Below, piece by piece: positions 9,904 through 19,524 of a stretch of 64,000 nt of DNA (positions are counted from its first letter, which is position 1; each line of letters opens with the position of its first letter). This DNA is from Catenovulum maritimum (GTDB lineage Bacteria; Pseudomonadota; Gammaproteobacteria; Enterobacterales; Alteromonadaceae). A model generated the notes under the pieces. That model was not told the DNA's origin. It saw nothing but the letters and a program-made list of their open reading frames with translations, and did no database searches. Location: contig NZ_KQ130497.1 in assembly GCF_001050375.1 (NCBI RefSeq), positions 39,231-103,230 on the forward strand, written 5' to 3'. Both the position numbers and the translations under genes were made by a program.

Positions 9904-10812
9904 ATGAATCCGATTTTTGTGGTTGGCTGTCAACGCAGTGGTTCAACTATGTTGGGGGCGATTTTAGGCACGCATTCTAAAGTGAGTGCTATCCCAGAAG
10001 CACAGTTTATAGCGGATTGTGTGCCAGAGTCTCCGAGTAATATGGCAGCGATTTTAGCTCAGATCCAATCTCATTATAGATTCAAAATTTGGAATTATAC
10101 TTTACCAGATTTACCTAAAAATATTAGCAGCTACCCAGAGTTAATTCGTTGGCTGGTTACTTGCTATGCGGCAGAGGTTAACCATAAGCGCCACATGGCG
10201 TTTTGGGTTGATCATCAACCTGGACATATTAAACATATTTGTAAGCTTGCAAAGCAGTTTCCCCAATTAAAAGTTGTTCATATTATTCGAGATGGTCGCG
10301 CTGTGGCGAATTCTTTGATCCCTCTGGATTGGGGTCCCAATTCCATTCACCGAGCCGCTTACTATTGGCAGCAAAGGCTTGCTTATGGTTTGGCCCTAAA
10401 AGAGTTTTTGCCACAAGCTTATTTTAGCATTAAGTATGAAGATATTTTGCTGAAGCCCGAGCAGAGTATTCAGTCTTTATGCGATTTTATTGGCTTAGAT
10501 TATGAGCCAAATATGTTATCGGGAACTGGTTTTAAAGTGCCTAAATTTACCCAAAGCCAGCATGCGTTAGTGGGTAACGGGGTGAATGCTAAACGTATCG
10601 ATAGTTGGGTCAATCAGTTGTCTTGTCGTGAGGTTGAAATTTTTGAGTCTGTTACCGGTGACCTCTTGTCTTATCTAGGTTATGAAAAAATTTCAAACAC
10701 AGCGCGCGGCATGACAATGCTCGAAAGAGTTAAGTTAGATGTATTGCACTTAATCAAAGGTTTAACCAATAAAGTTCAATTTCAAAAAAGGGTAAAGCGA
10801 AGTATAGGATGA
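9904..10812 (+). CDS. PAPS-dependent sulfotransferase of the exopolysaccharide operon
   Basis: The 302-residue protein resembles the Sulfotransfer_3 group. The 5'-phosphosulfate loop is VVGCQRSGSTMLGAIL near residue 5, and the 3'-phosphate-binding region is HIIRDGRAVANSL near residue 130. It would move sulfate from PAPS to a sugar hydroxyl. Being translationally coupled inside the glycosyltransferase run (its stop overlaps the next start as ATGA), it suggests the exported polymer is sulfated. Some relatives sulfate other acceptors, so the acceptor is an inference. No PAPS synthesis genes are in this window. Confidence 0.82.
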   Translation: MNPIFVVGCQRSGSTMLGAILGTHSKVSAIPEAQFIADCVPESPSNMAAILAQIQSHYRFKIWNYTLPDLPKNISSYPELIRWLVTCYAAEVNHKRHMAFWVDHQPGHIKHICKLAKQFPQLKVVHIIRDGRAVANSLIPLDWGPNSIHRAAYYWQQRLAYGLALKEFLPQAYFSIKYEDILLKPEQSIQSLCDFIGLDYEPNMLSGTGFKVPKFTQSQHALVGNGVNAKRIDSWVNQLSCREVEIFESVTGDLLSYLGYEKISNTARGMTMLERVKLDVLHLIKGLTNKVQFQKRVKRSIG

Positions 10813-12095
10813 TTATAGAACGCAGAAAGTTAGAGTATTATCACAATATTATTGCGCTACTTTTAATTGGTGGGGGCATTCCTACCTTATTTTCTGTGTC
10901 ACTTGATTCGCGCTCTGAGTCTAATCCATTTAATCAAATCATTCTGATTTTGTTTACTTTACATGCTGTTATTTATTGCTGCCGACGGCCTAAAGCTATT
11001 TTTGCTCAAGTGCTTCAACCTAATGCTGTGTTTATTTGTTTTTTTGGTTATTTGTTCGCTTCTGTGCTGTGGTCCGCAGATAGCATGCTGACGTTTCGTC
11101 GACAAATTAGTTTTATGTTGTCATTGCTGTTTGTTTTCTACTTATTGCACAAATACGATTTTGAGCACTTAATTGAGATTTTTTATCAAAGTTTAAAGTT
11201 AATTCTAATTTTTACTTGGATTGCTGTGCTTTTCGGAGTCGGTGTTCATCATGGTGATGGTCACGACGGTTTGATAAAAGGCTTTAGCGGTAATAAAAAT
11301 AACCTAGGTTTGTTTATGGCTCTAGGTACAGTCTTGAGTTTGGTTTATCTGAAAATACAACACAAACGGATTGATTTAGTTTTTACTTTAGGGTTTTTAG
11401 TGACCTTGTTGGCGACAGGTTCTAAAACTTCACTCGCTTGTGTTTTTATTGCGGTGTTTTTTATGACACTCGTTTATTACATGACTTTTGGCCGTTGGCC
11501 TTGGTCATTTTCACAGATAAAGATCACTTCCAAGCTGAGTAAGTTATTTGTCTCGTATTTTAGCTTTATCATGATTATTTGTACTTTTGTCTTTGTTTTA
11601 CCTGTCGTTGTTCAAATGTTGGGACGGGAGTTAACTTTTACCGGTAGAGCGACCATTTGGGAGTATGCATTAATTATTTTTCAAGATTTCCAGTTGTTTG
11701 GAGCAGGGTATCGCTCATTTTGGATAGATAAACTAACCGCTGACTTTTATTTTTATAATCCCTATTGGGAAAACGATGATGGCATGTCAGGCATAGTTGG
11801 TAACGGCCATTCAGGCTACATGGACGTTATGTTAGAACTCGGGCTTGTCGGTATCGTTTTTTGGTCGGTTTGTTTATTTGTGGCAATTCATAGTGTGTTT
11901 AAGTATGTCGTTAATTACGCTAATGGTGAGCTCTCTGTCGTGAATTATAGTTTAGCGATTGTCTTTATGATGTTGGTATATAACTTCTTTGAAACTAATT
12001 GGTTACATCAAAGAGGTAATTTAGGTTGGCTACTTTTTTTAGTTATAGTGTTTAAAGTTCGTAAGGCTAAATATGACCAAGAAACCTCTATATGA
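10809..12095 (+). CDS. O-antigen ligase/polymerase family protein (Wzy-like)
   Basis: This is a 428-residue integral membrane protein with about ten to twelve hydrophobic helices. Its large periplasmic loop around residues 280-340 contains GAGYRSFW and NGHSGYMDVMLELGLVG, the typical Wzy_C / O-antigen ligase region with its His. Within a Wzx/Wzy locus the likely role is polymerising the repeat unit at the periplasmic face. The start overlaps the sulfotransferase stop by four bases, and the end overlaps the flippase gene. Ligase and polymerase functions cannot be separated by sequence; context favours polymerase. Confidence 0.82.
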   Translation: MIIERRKLEYYHNIIALLLIGGGIPTLFSVSLDSRSESNPFNQIILILFTLHAVIYCCRRPKAIFAQVLQPNAVFICFFGYLFASVLWSADSMLTFRRQISFMLSLLFVFYLLHKYDFEHLIEIFYQSLKLILIFTWIAVLFGVGVHHGDGHDGLIKGFSGNKNNLGLFMALGTVLSLVYLKIQHKRIDLVFTLGFLVTLLATGSKTSLACVFIAVFFMTLVYYMTFGRWPWSFSQIKITSKLSKLFVSYFSFIMIICTFVFVLPVVVQMLGRELTFTGRATIWEYALIIFQDFQLFGAGYRSFWIDKLTADFYFYNPYWENDDGMSGIVGNGHSGYMDVMLELGLVGIVFWSVCLFVAIHSVFKYVVNYANGELSVVNYSLAIVFMMLVYNFFETNWLHQRGNLGWLLFLVIVFKVRKAKYDQETSI

Positions 12096-13365
12096 TATAG
12101 CTAAAGTTATTTTTGTACGATTTAGCTCATTTTTGTTTATTTACCCTTTGGCTATCTTATTATCGCGTCAATTAGGGGCAGAAGGTTATGGCTTGTATGG
12201 CACTTTAATGGCATACATCCCTATTATTGCAACGATTTGTATTTGTGGTGTCGATCAGTTCTTAGTAAAACAGTTGGCTGAATCTAACCCTGCGACAGGT
12301 TTTACTAGCAATTTGACGCGTTACTTTAAGTTGGTTTCAGGTCTGTGTTTTGGTGCCTTATTATGTCTGGCGTGGATAAACCTTGAATTCAATTTATTCC
12401 CTATCGCTGAGTTTATTACGGCATGTTTAATTTTAATATTTTTAGTTATTCGTAGAGTTCAAACTGCTTTATTAAGAGGAATTAAACTGCCAGTTCCGAC
12501 ACAAGTGGCTGAAAATATTGTCCAGCCAATAGCGACCCTATTTTTAGTTTTAATCGGTATTTTATGGTTCGACTTTACTGTGTTAAGTGCACTCATTCTT
12601 TATTTAGTCGGTTTGTGTTTATCTGTTTTGTTCTTGTCTTTTAGTGTTAAAAAACGGTTTAGATTAAAGCCAGCCGATAACGCTTCTGCTTCTCTCGGTT
12701 TGAAGGATGTCGCGCTGACATTGCCATTTTTAGGCTTGGCTTTAACTAATGACATAGCGACTTATATCGACCGTATTATGCTGGCCAGTATGCAGGGATA
12801 TAGTCAAGCGGGTGTGTATTTAGTCGTTGCGCGTAATGCGTCTTTAATATTAGTGGCAGTAACGTCTATTCAGTTAGTGATTAATCCTTATATAGCCGAG
12901 TTTAAAGCGAATCACTCTAAACAGAGTTTAGCTAAGTTGGCGAGCTATCAAGTTGTTGGGCAAACCTTATTATCAATAACCGCCTTATTACCCATTGCCT
13001 TGATAAGCTTATATGTTGGCGATATTTTTGGCAGTGAGTTTAGCTCAGCCGCTGGTCCTTTGATGATTTTAGCCACGGGTTATGTGGTGACTATGGTGCT
13101 GGGCTCAGGGGTGCAGTATTTGTTTATGTCGGGCTACTCTTTATTGGCATTTCAAATAGTGTTCTTTGCGACTTTGCTCAATGTGATACTTAATTTTTTA
13201 CTGATTCCTGAATTTGGAATTTACGGCGCGGTTTATGCAACTATTGCATCTGAAGCTTGTAAAAAGCTATTAGCTGCCTTTGTTGTAACGCAGAAACTTC
13301 AACTTAGAATTGATTTATATCCAGCTATATTTTATCTGGCTGGTAAGCGAGCTCAATATGGATAA
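12073..13365 (+). CDS. Oligosaccharide flippase (Wzx-like, MOP superfamily)
   Basis: The 430-residue protein has about twelve to fourteen membrane helices of the polysaccharide-biosynthesis/MATE-like type. It starts with the family-typical FVRFSSFLFIYPLAIL and GAEGYGLYGTLMAYIP segments. It would flip lipid-linked repeat units across the inner membrane. The start ATG lies 23 bases inside the polymerase gene behind an AAGG ribosome-binding site, so the two are translationally coupled. Together with the polymerase and the Wza/Wzc-like genes it marks this as a Wzx/Wzy-dependent pathway. Confidence 0.85.
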   Translation: MTKKPLYDIAKVIFVRFSSFLFIYPLAILLSRQLGAEGYGLYGTLMAYIPIIATICICGVDQFLVKQLAESNPATGFTSNLTRYFKLVSGLCFGALLCLAWINLEFNLFPIAEFITACLILIFLVIRRVQTALLRGIKLPVPTQVAENIVQPIATLFLVLIGILWFDFTVLSALILYLVGLCLSVLFLSFSVKKRFRLKPADNASASLGLKDVALTLPFLGLALTNDIATYIDRIMLASMQGYSQAGVYLVVARNASLILVAVTSIQLVINPYIAEFKANHSKQSLAKLASYQVVGQTLLSITALLPIALISLYVGDIFGSEFSSAAGPLMILATGYVVTMVLGSGVQYLFMSGYSLLAFQIVFFATLLNVILNFLLIPEFGIYGAVYATIASEACKKLLAAFVVTQKLQLRIDLYPAIFYLAGKRAQYG

Positions 13366-14377
13366 TAGGCTAGGATATTTCGATATAGCTAAAGGTTTAG
13401 CCATACTTTTAGTTGTTGTTTACCATAGTTTAGAGGGGATCATATCTGTATTTGATTTGCCTACAGGTCACTTTATATATGCATTGGCAGAGTGGTCTAA
13501 GGTTTTCTTAATGCCGACTTTTTTCTTTGTCTCTGGGTGCTTAGCACAAAATACCATAGTGCAAGGAAACTCAAATAAAATCATTAATAAAATTAAAGAT
13601 TTACTTTATCTATATATAATTTGGAGCTGTATTATATATATCAGCCGCTTGTCGCTAAACTCGATTACAAACACTAATATGGCAGCGGATGAAATTGTAA
13701 AAATATTTTGGGATCCATTACCGACAATTTGGTTTGTGTATGCTTTAGTGATTGCCTTCAGTTTTACTTATTTAGTTAGAGGAGTAAATCGGCATCTGGT
13801 GATCGTGTTTGCGATTGGGATGAATATTTTAAACCAAGTATATCCTAGCTTGTTTGAAGGCTTTATTTTAGAGCGGGTTTGCTGGCTGTTACTTTATTAT
13901 CTGATTGGCTTTTACTATTTTCATGAAATAAATACCCTGATCCGAGAAAATTCAAGGACTGCTCTTGGTTTTGTTGCTATTTTCGTTTTATTAAGTTTGA
14001 CCTTTATTTTAACCGACAGCCGAATAGATATTCATAACAGTATCTTACTGTCATTATTATTTGGTTTTGGCTTTTTGTCTTCTTGCCTTGTATTAGAGCT
14101 TAACTTACAACCTAAAATAGTGCTTTTTTTGCGCAATCTTGGGGCAGCTTGCTTATTTATTTACTTAACTCATTTTCCAATACCGGCTGCAACTCGGTTG
14201 TTATTGATGAAGTTAGACTTATATAGCCATGCCTTATCTATCTATTTAACACTCATTTTAGCCATAAGTTTGGGTTTGATTGCTCAGCATTTTGCCAACC
14301 GATCTTGGTGTAGTTGGCTATTTTTCCGACCTAGAAACATGATAGGGAAAATTTTAGGGAGAGTGAATGCTACATAA
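13358..14377 (+). CDS. Acyltransferase family 3 membrane protein
   Basis: The 339-residue protein starts MDNRLGYFDIAKGLAILLVV. The R-x10-H arrangement (R4 ... H20 in VVVYHSLEG) and about ten helices are typical of acyltransferase-3 (OafA/NodX/WecH-like) enzymes that O-acetylate or otherwise acylate surface sugars. The frame is open 16 codons further upstream, but ATG 13358 gives the standard N terminus and overlaps the flippase stop by eight bases. In this operon it probably decorates the exopolysaccharide. Confidence 0.85.
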   Translation: MDNRLGYFDIAKGLAILLVVVYHSLEGIISVFDLPTGHFIYALAEWSKVFLMPTFFFVSGCLAQNTIVQGNSNKIINKIKDLLYLYIIWSCIIYISRLSLNSITNTNMAADEIVKIFWDPLPTIWFVYALVIAFSFTYLVRGVNRHLVIVFAIGMNILNQVYPSLFEGFILERVCWLLLYYLIGFYYFHEINTLIRENSRTALGFVAIFVLLSLTFILTDSRIDIHNSILLSLLFGFGFLSSCLVLELNLQPKIVLFLRNLGAACLFIYLTHFPIPAATRLLLMKLDLYSHALSIYLTLILAISLGLIAQHFANRSWCSWLFFRPRNMIGKILGRVNAT

Positions 14378-15617
14378 AACAATGGATAAGCTGAACTTAA
14401 AACTGAGTGGCAAATTAACCAGGCATAAACAAGCTTATCTGCTGGTTGTTTTAGCTCTGGTGACTTGGTCAAACTTAGCGTCTGAGTTTTATGATCCTGC
14501 CTCTTTGTCAGGCACCAGAGGAATACAGCTTATACCTGAAGCGACAGTTAGTTTACAAACAACAGATAATTTATATTTCCAAACAGATAATACGACTCGT
14601 TCTAATCTTATATGGTTTAAACCTAGCGTGAAAGCTGGATGGGGGGATGGTTTAAATTATGCTTGGTTAGCTTATCAAGCACAGATTAAGTCAGTCTCTC
14701 AGTTTAAGCAGGACGACTATAGCGATCATCAACTCCAAGCCGCCGTTAAATATGATGTGCACAGTAAACACAAACTTAAACTGTTAGCTGATCTCTCTAG
14801 TTTACACCAAGAGAGGGGAACAGGATTAACTGAACGAAATTATCAACTGATAGATTCACCATTAAATTACCTCTTCACCAATTTATCGAGTTCGTATAAA
14901 TATGGCGCGGAAAGTGCAAAAGCTATGTTAGGCGTTGGCTTAGCATACAGTAAAAAACAGTATCAAAATTATCAGACACTGACGACTGGGCGAAATTTCG
15001 AAAAACAGAAAATCTGGACAGATTTTGAATATGACCTCGGGCCTGTTACAGCAACAACTTTTGATTTGACGACAGAAAAATTGAATTACGATTTAGCAGA
15101 TGGAACTCAGATTAATCGCAATCACAGAACCGACAAATTCTTAATCGGGATAAAGTGGCAGGGATTAGCAAAAACGACAGGTCGATTAAAGCTAGGTTGG
15201 CAAAGAAAAATATTTGAGACGTCTCAGCAAGCCAACTTTTATGGAACCGCAGTTGATATAGGTTTGACTTGGCAGCCTAAAACCTATTCAAGTTTTAGTT
15301 TTAATTTAGCCAAGTCGGCTAAGGATTCGGAGACCGAAGGTGCTTTTATCAAGCTAATTGAGTGGCGATTTAAATGGTTGCATGAATGGTCAGAAACAGG
15401 CGCGACTCGAATGGAATTGACTCGAAATCATCAAAATTATATAGGTCAATCTGGCCGAAAAGATACGGATTTAGCTATTTTAGCTGCTTACGAATTTAAA
15501 CTGACTCGCTGGTTTAAAGCAGATATTCATTTTAATCGACAAGTGCATAAATCTACTTCGGCGGATCTGACTTTCGATAAGAATTTAATTGGTTTTACAC
15601 TAACAGGAGGTTTGTAA
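14367..15617 (+). CDS. Outer-membrane beta-barrel protein of the exopolysaccharide operon
   Basis: The 416-residue protein has a signal-anchor-like N terminus (hydrophobic AYLLVVLALVTWSNLASE after a basic stretch) and then alternating beta strands rich in aromatic residues. It closes with the strand DKNLIGFTLTGGL. It resembles the BBP2/OMP_b-brl_2 (EpsL-like) barrels found in several exopolysaccharide loci. Its role there, export or assembly at the outer membrane, is not well defined. AGGGAGAG precedes ATG 14367, which lies 11 bases inside the acyltransferase gene, and the stop shares one base with the next start. Confidence 0.72.
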   Translation: MLHKTMDKLNLKLSGKLTRHKQAYLLVVLALVTWSNLASEFYDPASLSGTRGIQLIPEATVSLQTTDNLYFQTDNTTRSNLIWFKPSVKAGWGDGLNYAWLAYQAQIKSVSQFKQDDYSDHQLQAAVKYDVHSKHKLKLLADLSSLHQERGTGLTERNYQLIDSPLNYLFTNLSSSYKYGAESAKAMLGVGLAYSKKQYQNYQTLTTGRNFEKQKIWTDFEYDLGPVTATTFDLTTEKLNYDLADGTQINRNHRTDKFLIGIKWQGLAKTTGRLKLGWQRKIFETSQQANFYGTAVDIGLTWQPKTYSSFSFNLAKSAKDSETEGAFIKLIEWRFKWLHEWSETGATRMELTRNHQNYIGQSGRKDTDLAILAAYEFKLTRWFKADIHFNRQVHKSTSADLTFDKNLIGFTLTGGL

Positions 15618-16138
15618 TGGTATTAAAGCGTTTGCTTATATTGGTATTTTTATGGTCAGGGACATTAAACGCGGCACAAAATGACTATATTTTAGGGACA
15701 GGTGATGCGATACAGATACTCGTTTACGATGAGCCTGATTTAACTTTTCAAACACATATAGGTAAAGATGGAGATATTACTTTTCCATTTTTAGGTGAAA
15801 TCAAAATATCAGGTAAAACCACTCGGCAAGTACAAAACATAATAACAGAAGGTTTAAGAGGGGATTATTTAACTCACCCCAGTGTACAAGTATCGGTTGT
15901 GGATTATAGGCCTTTTTATATTCATGGAGAGGTTAGAAAACCAGGTGCTTACCCATATAAACCCGGCCTAACTATAGACCAAGCGATAGCTTTAGCGGGT
16001 GGCATGACAGAGCGGGCTTCTGAACAAAAAATTTTTGTAAAAACAGCGGTAAATCAAGCGGTCACTGCGGTAAATGTTGATATTGGATTTGTTTTATCGC
16101 CCGGGGATACGGTTACGATTCGACAAAGTTTTTTCTAG
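15617..16138 (+). CDS. Short Wza-like polysaccharide export protein
   Basis: The 173-residue protein has a signal peptide (LLILVFLWSGTLNA) and no lipobox Cys. A Poly_export domain follows (YILGTGDAIQILVYDEPDLT ...), then an SLBB domain (FYIHGEVRKPGAYPYKPGLT). It is much shorter than full Wza, which has extra domains and the C-terminal amphipathic helix, so it cannot form the Wza pore helix itself. The neighbouring beta-barrel may provide the outer-membrane channel, as proposed for similar two-part systems. It is coupled to the barrel gene by a one-base stop/start overlap. Confidence 0.85.
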   Translation: MVLKRLLILVFLWSGTLNAAQNDYILGTGDAIQILVYDEPDLTFQTHIGKDGDITFPFLGEIKISGKTTRQVQNIITEGLRGDYLTHPSVQVSVVDYRPFYIHGEVRKPGAYPYKPGLTIDQAIALAGGMTERASEQKIFVKTAVNQAVTAVNVDIGFVLSPGDTVTIRQSFF

Positions 16139-16159
16139 CCAAAACTAAGGTAGGTCACC

Positions 16160-18349
16160 ATGTCAGTGAAAGGAAACATGTCAAGTGAAGAGGTGATAGA
16201 TCTCAGAGCTTACTGGCAGGTTTTGCTTAAATACAAATATCGAATTTTTGGTTTTGTGTTTTTCATTACCTTATCGGTTGCTGTAGTGGTATCGGGTATG
16301 AAGCCTGTTTATCGAGCCACAGCATCAATTATGTTGAAAACAGAGCAAGATAAAGCCGTGTCTATTGATGATGTTTATACATTAGACACAAGCCGAAAAG
16401 AGTATTTCTTGACTCAACATGAAATTTTACGCTCCAATCGAATTGCGGATGCTGTTATTGAACGAGCTGGTTTGGCTACTCAGCCCGAATATCAAGCAAA
16501 TGCAAATGTTAGCCCTATATCTCAAGTTAAATCTTTCATGACGGGGTTGTTATCTCAATCAGCCAATCAAGTTCCATCTCAGGAAAAAGCTCAGCGGATT
16601 GAAAATAACCGTTTACTTAAAGCATTTAAAAAGAACTTAGGTGTGAGCCCTGTACCAAAAACTTTGCTTGTCAGAATCAGTTACGATTCGTATGACCCAG
16701 TTTTAGCGGCCCAAGTTGCCAATACACTCGGTGAAGTTTACATAGAGCAACAATTTGATGCTAAATTATCAATTACTCGTAAAGCCGTAGGTTGGTTAGG
16801 AGACAGACTCGAACAGCTTAGAAATCAGCTTTCTAGTTCGGAAAGAAAACTACAGAGTTTTCGTCAAGAACAAGGATTAATCGATATTGAAGGGATTAGC
16901 AGTATAGTCGCCAAAGAAATCGAGGATCTGTCCGAAAATTATCGAGATGCAAGACAAAGAAGAGTACAGGCTGAGAGTATAGATATTTTACTCAATGGCA
17001 GTATTAATGCTGACTCGGCCGAGTTGTCTAGTTTAACAGAAGTCAGTAATCACCCAGTTATTCGAGAAATAAAACGCGAAGAAATAGACGCAGAGAAAAA
17101 AGTATCCGAGTTATCAAAAAGGTACGGACCTAAGCACCCTAAACTCATTTCTGCCAATGCAGAACTCACAGCAGTACAACGTAACCTAAAAGGCCAAATT
17201 AATAAGTTAGTTAAAGGGATAGAAAAAGAATTAGTTGCGGCCAAAGAAAGCGAAACTAAACTGCTTGCTCAACTGAATCAAGCCAAGCAAGAATATCAGC
17301 AAGTCAGTGCAAAAGAAGCTGAGTACTTAGCATTAAAACGTGAAGTGCAAAGCAACCGTAATTTATACAATACCTTTTTAGCTCGCTTTAAAGAGACAGA
17401 CATTACAACTGGGTATGATAGCCAGCAAGCTCGCATTATCGACATGGCTAAAGTGCCAATTATGCCCGTTAAACCGAATAAGCCATTACTGGTATTGATT
17501 ACCTTGATTGCTTCAACCCTTTTTGCTGTCATTGTGGTTTTTATCTTTGATGCGTTAAATGATAGTTTTAGAACCGTCGCTGAAATAGAAGAAAGACTCA
17601 AGCTCAAACTCATGGGCTTAGTGCCCTTAATTAAAAAAAACAAACAGGGCAGCATTCCTGTTCGTAGTTTCTATGCACAGGAAAATCGGAACTTTGCCGA
17701 GTCAATCCGCACTATGCGTACAGGCCTGTTACTCTCAAATTCTGATAGAGAATGTAAAGTTTTCACTGTGACTTCGTCTATTCCTGAAGAAGGCAAAACC
17801 ACCACATCAATTAATTTGGCGTTTTCAATGGCACAAATGGAGCGGGTGTTGTTAGTTGAAACAGACTTGCGTCGGCCAAATGTAGGTAAATTATTCGATT
17901 TACCGCCTTACCAGTTAGGCTTATCTAATCTACTCACTGGAGCCGCTTGCTTTGAGGAGTGTGTGGTAAAAGATAAAGAAAGTGGCGTCGATATTATCTG
18001 TGCTGGTGCTGTGCCTTCAAACCCACTTGAGTTGTTAAGTTCAGACAAATTTAAGCAATTCTTAACGGATGCAAAGCAAAAATATGATCGAATCGTGTTA
18101 GATACAGCACCGGCAAATCCAGTTAGCGATGCCGCTGTGATTGCTACCTTATCTGATAGTGTTATTTATGTGGTTCGAGCCAATAGCACTCGGCATGCTA
18201 CAGTCCAACAAGGCTTAGGAAAACTGATTGAAGTTGGGGCTAGACTTGATGGGGTTGTTTTAGCGCAAGTTGATGTTAATAAAAAAGATGGTTATGGGTA
18301 TCAGGGGTATTATGATTATTATGGATATGCGGAAAAGTCGGCAATCTAG
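16160..18349 (+). CDS. Wzc-like polysaccharide co-polymerase with tyrosine autokinase domain
   Basis: The 729-residue protein has a Wzz-type N-terminal domain with helices near residues 30-50 and 450, and a long coiled-coil periplasmic region (about 205-410). Its C-terminal BY-kinase domain has Walker A SSIPEEGKTTT (K546), Walker A' VETDLRRPN and Walker B RIVLDTAP. The tail carries a tyrosine cluster, DGYGYQGYYDYYGYAEKS, the usual autophosphorylation site. It would control chain length and export together with the Wza-like protein. The phosphatase gene that follows is its expected partner. Confidence 0.92.
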   Translation: MSVKGNMSSEEVIDLRAYWQVLLKYKYRIFGFVFFITLSVAVVVSGMKPVYRATASIMLKTEQDKAVSIDDVYTLDTSRKEYFLTQHEILRSNRIADAVIERAGLATQPEYQANANVSPISQVKSFMTGLLSQSANQVPSQEKAQRIENNRLLKAFKKNLGVSPVPKTLLVRISYDSYDPVLAAQVANTLGEVYIEQQFDAKLSITRKAVGWLGDRLEQLRNQLSSSERKLQSFRQEQGLIDIEGISSIVAKEIEDLSENYRDARQRRVQAESIDILLNGSINADSAELSSLTEVSNHPVIREIKREEIDAEKKVSELSKRYGPKHPKLISANAELTAVQRNLKGQINKLVKGIEKELVAAKESETKLLAQLNQAKQEYQQVSAKEAEYLALKREVQSNRNLYNTFLARFKETDITTGYDSQQARIIDMAKVPIMPVKPNKPLLVLITLIASTLFAVIVVFIFDALNDSFRTVAEIEERLKLKLMGLVPLIKKNKQGSIPVRSFYAQENRNFAESIRTMRTGLLLSNSDRECKVFTVTSSIPEEGKTTTSINLAFSMAQMERVLLVETDLRRPNVGKLFDLPPYQLGLSNLLTGAACFEECVVKDKESGVDIICAGAVPSNPLELLSSDKFKQFLTDAKQKYDRIVLDTAPANPVSDAAVIATLSDSVIYVVRANSTRHATVQQGLGKLIEVGARLDGVVLAQVDVNKKDGYGYQGYYDYYGYAEKSAI

Positions 18350-18367
18350 CACCCGAATGGATTGGGT

Positions 18368-19135
18368 ATGATAGATTTACATAGTCATATTTTGGTTGGT
18401 TTAGATGATGGTGCTAAAACTTTTGAAGATGCGCTGGCAATGCTACGCTGTGCTGCATCGCAGGGCGTCAGCCATGTGTTAGCGACACCGCATATCCACC
18501 CTGGAATATATGATAACAATATCAATACTATACAGACTGCCTTTGTTGAGCTGTGTAACAAAATAGCAGATTCAGATATCAATATTACGCTTGGTTATGC
18601 AGCAGAGGTGAGAATTTGTCCTGAAATTCTCTTTTGGGTGAAAACAGGGGCACTACCTTTTATTGGCCGAGACGGACAATATAACTTACTGCTATTAGAG
18701 TTTCCTCACAGCCATATTCCGTCAGGCAGCTTGAAACTCATTGATTACCTGTTAGAACATAAGATTAAGCCCATTATTGCGCACCCTGAAAGAAATAGAG
18801 AGATAAGAAAAACGCCAAGGCTGCTACAGACTTTTGTTGATAAAGGTTGTTATTTTCAAATCACCTCAGCTTCTTTATTGGGTGATTTTGGGGAATCTTC
18901 AAAACAATTAGCTTGGCAATTGCTGCACGACAAATTAACCGTATACGTTGCGTCTGACATGCATAATCTAACGGGTAGGAGTTGTAAAATGGCTGAGGCT
19001 TATTTTGCGGTATCACAAAAATTAGGTTTAGCCTTTGCTAAAAAAGTGTTTTACACCACGGCTTTAAATTTAATCACAGAAAACCTAAGTTTTGCTCTGC
19101 AACAAAGAAAAACAGAGGTTAGTTGCTTACCTTAG
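18368..19135 (+). CDS. CpsB/YwqE-type PHP tyrosine-protein phosphatase
   Basis: The 255-residue metal-dependent PHP-family phosphatase starts MIDLHSHILVGLDDGA, the canonical metal-binding start. Further metal-binding motifs are ATPHIHPGIYD, PIIAHPERNRE and YVASDMHNL. It would dephosphorylate the tyrosine tail of the Wzc-like kinase. A TTG six bases earlier is in frame, but ATG 18368 matches the family start. It is the last gene of the exopolysaccharide operon, 18 bases after the kinase. Its 3' end overlaps a convergent gene by 17 bases. Confidence 0.9.
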   Translation: MIDLHSHILVGLDDGAKTFEDALAMLRCAASQGVSHVLATPHIHPGIYDNNINTIQTAFVELCNKIADSDINITLGYAAEVRICPEILFWVKTGALPFIGRDGQYNLLLLEFPHSHIPSGSLKLIDYLLEHKIKPIIAHPERNREIRKTPRLLQTFVDKGCYFQITSASLLGDFGESSKQLAWQLLHDKLTVYVASDMHNLTGRSCKMAEAYFAVSQKLGLAFAKKVFYTTALNLITENLSFALQQRKTEVSCLP

Positions 19136-19520
19136 AAGCTTTGATTTCAGATATTATTAAACATATGAGTCTGGTGATAAACCAAGCCAAAAACATACCT
19201 GCAGTGCCAGTTAAGAAATCCTCAATCTCGAATGCTCGAGAGGGGATAAAGTAGTGGCTAATTTCTTCAATCGCAATCATTAGAGTGAGTACGCTAAATA
19301 GGGCCAAACCATAGCCGACTTGTGTTATTTTTCGTGGTAACAGTAGATAAAAGCTGAGGAATAGTAAGGAGGCTAAGATGAAGTGGACATTTCTATTGTC
19401 GCCTAAAATCGATTCCACAAAAGTATACGCAGAGGGAAATATAGAGATGTCTTTAGACAAGGAAAGAAACACCAAAAAAACGATGTAACACGCCGCTAAA
19501 CATTGACTAAGCCTTTGCAT
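19119..19520 (-). CDS. VanZ-like family membrane protein
   Basis: The 133-residue protein has four hydrophobic helices and the VanZ-like acidic signature IAIEEISHYF followed by FEIEDFLTGTAG. The frame is open to 19571 from a TTG, but ATG 19520 has GGAG eight bases upstream and gives a normal length. VanZ-like proteins often accompany exopolysaccharide loci; their biochemical role is unknown. It is convergent with the phosphatase gene, overlapping it by 17 bases, and lies just after the next minus-strand gene. Confidence 0.75.
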   Translation of the reverse strand: MQRLSQCLAACYIVFLVFLSLSKDISIFPSAYTFVESILGDNRNVHFILASLLFLSFYLLLPRKITQVGYGLALFSVLTLMIAIEEISHYFIPSRAFEIEDFLTGTAGMFLAWFITRLICLIISEIKASKVSN

Positions 19521-19524
19521 TAAA

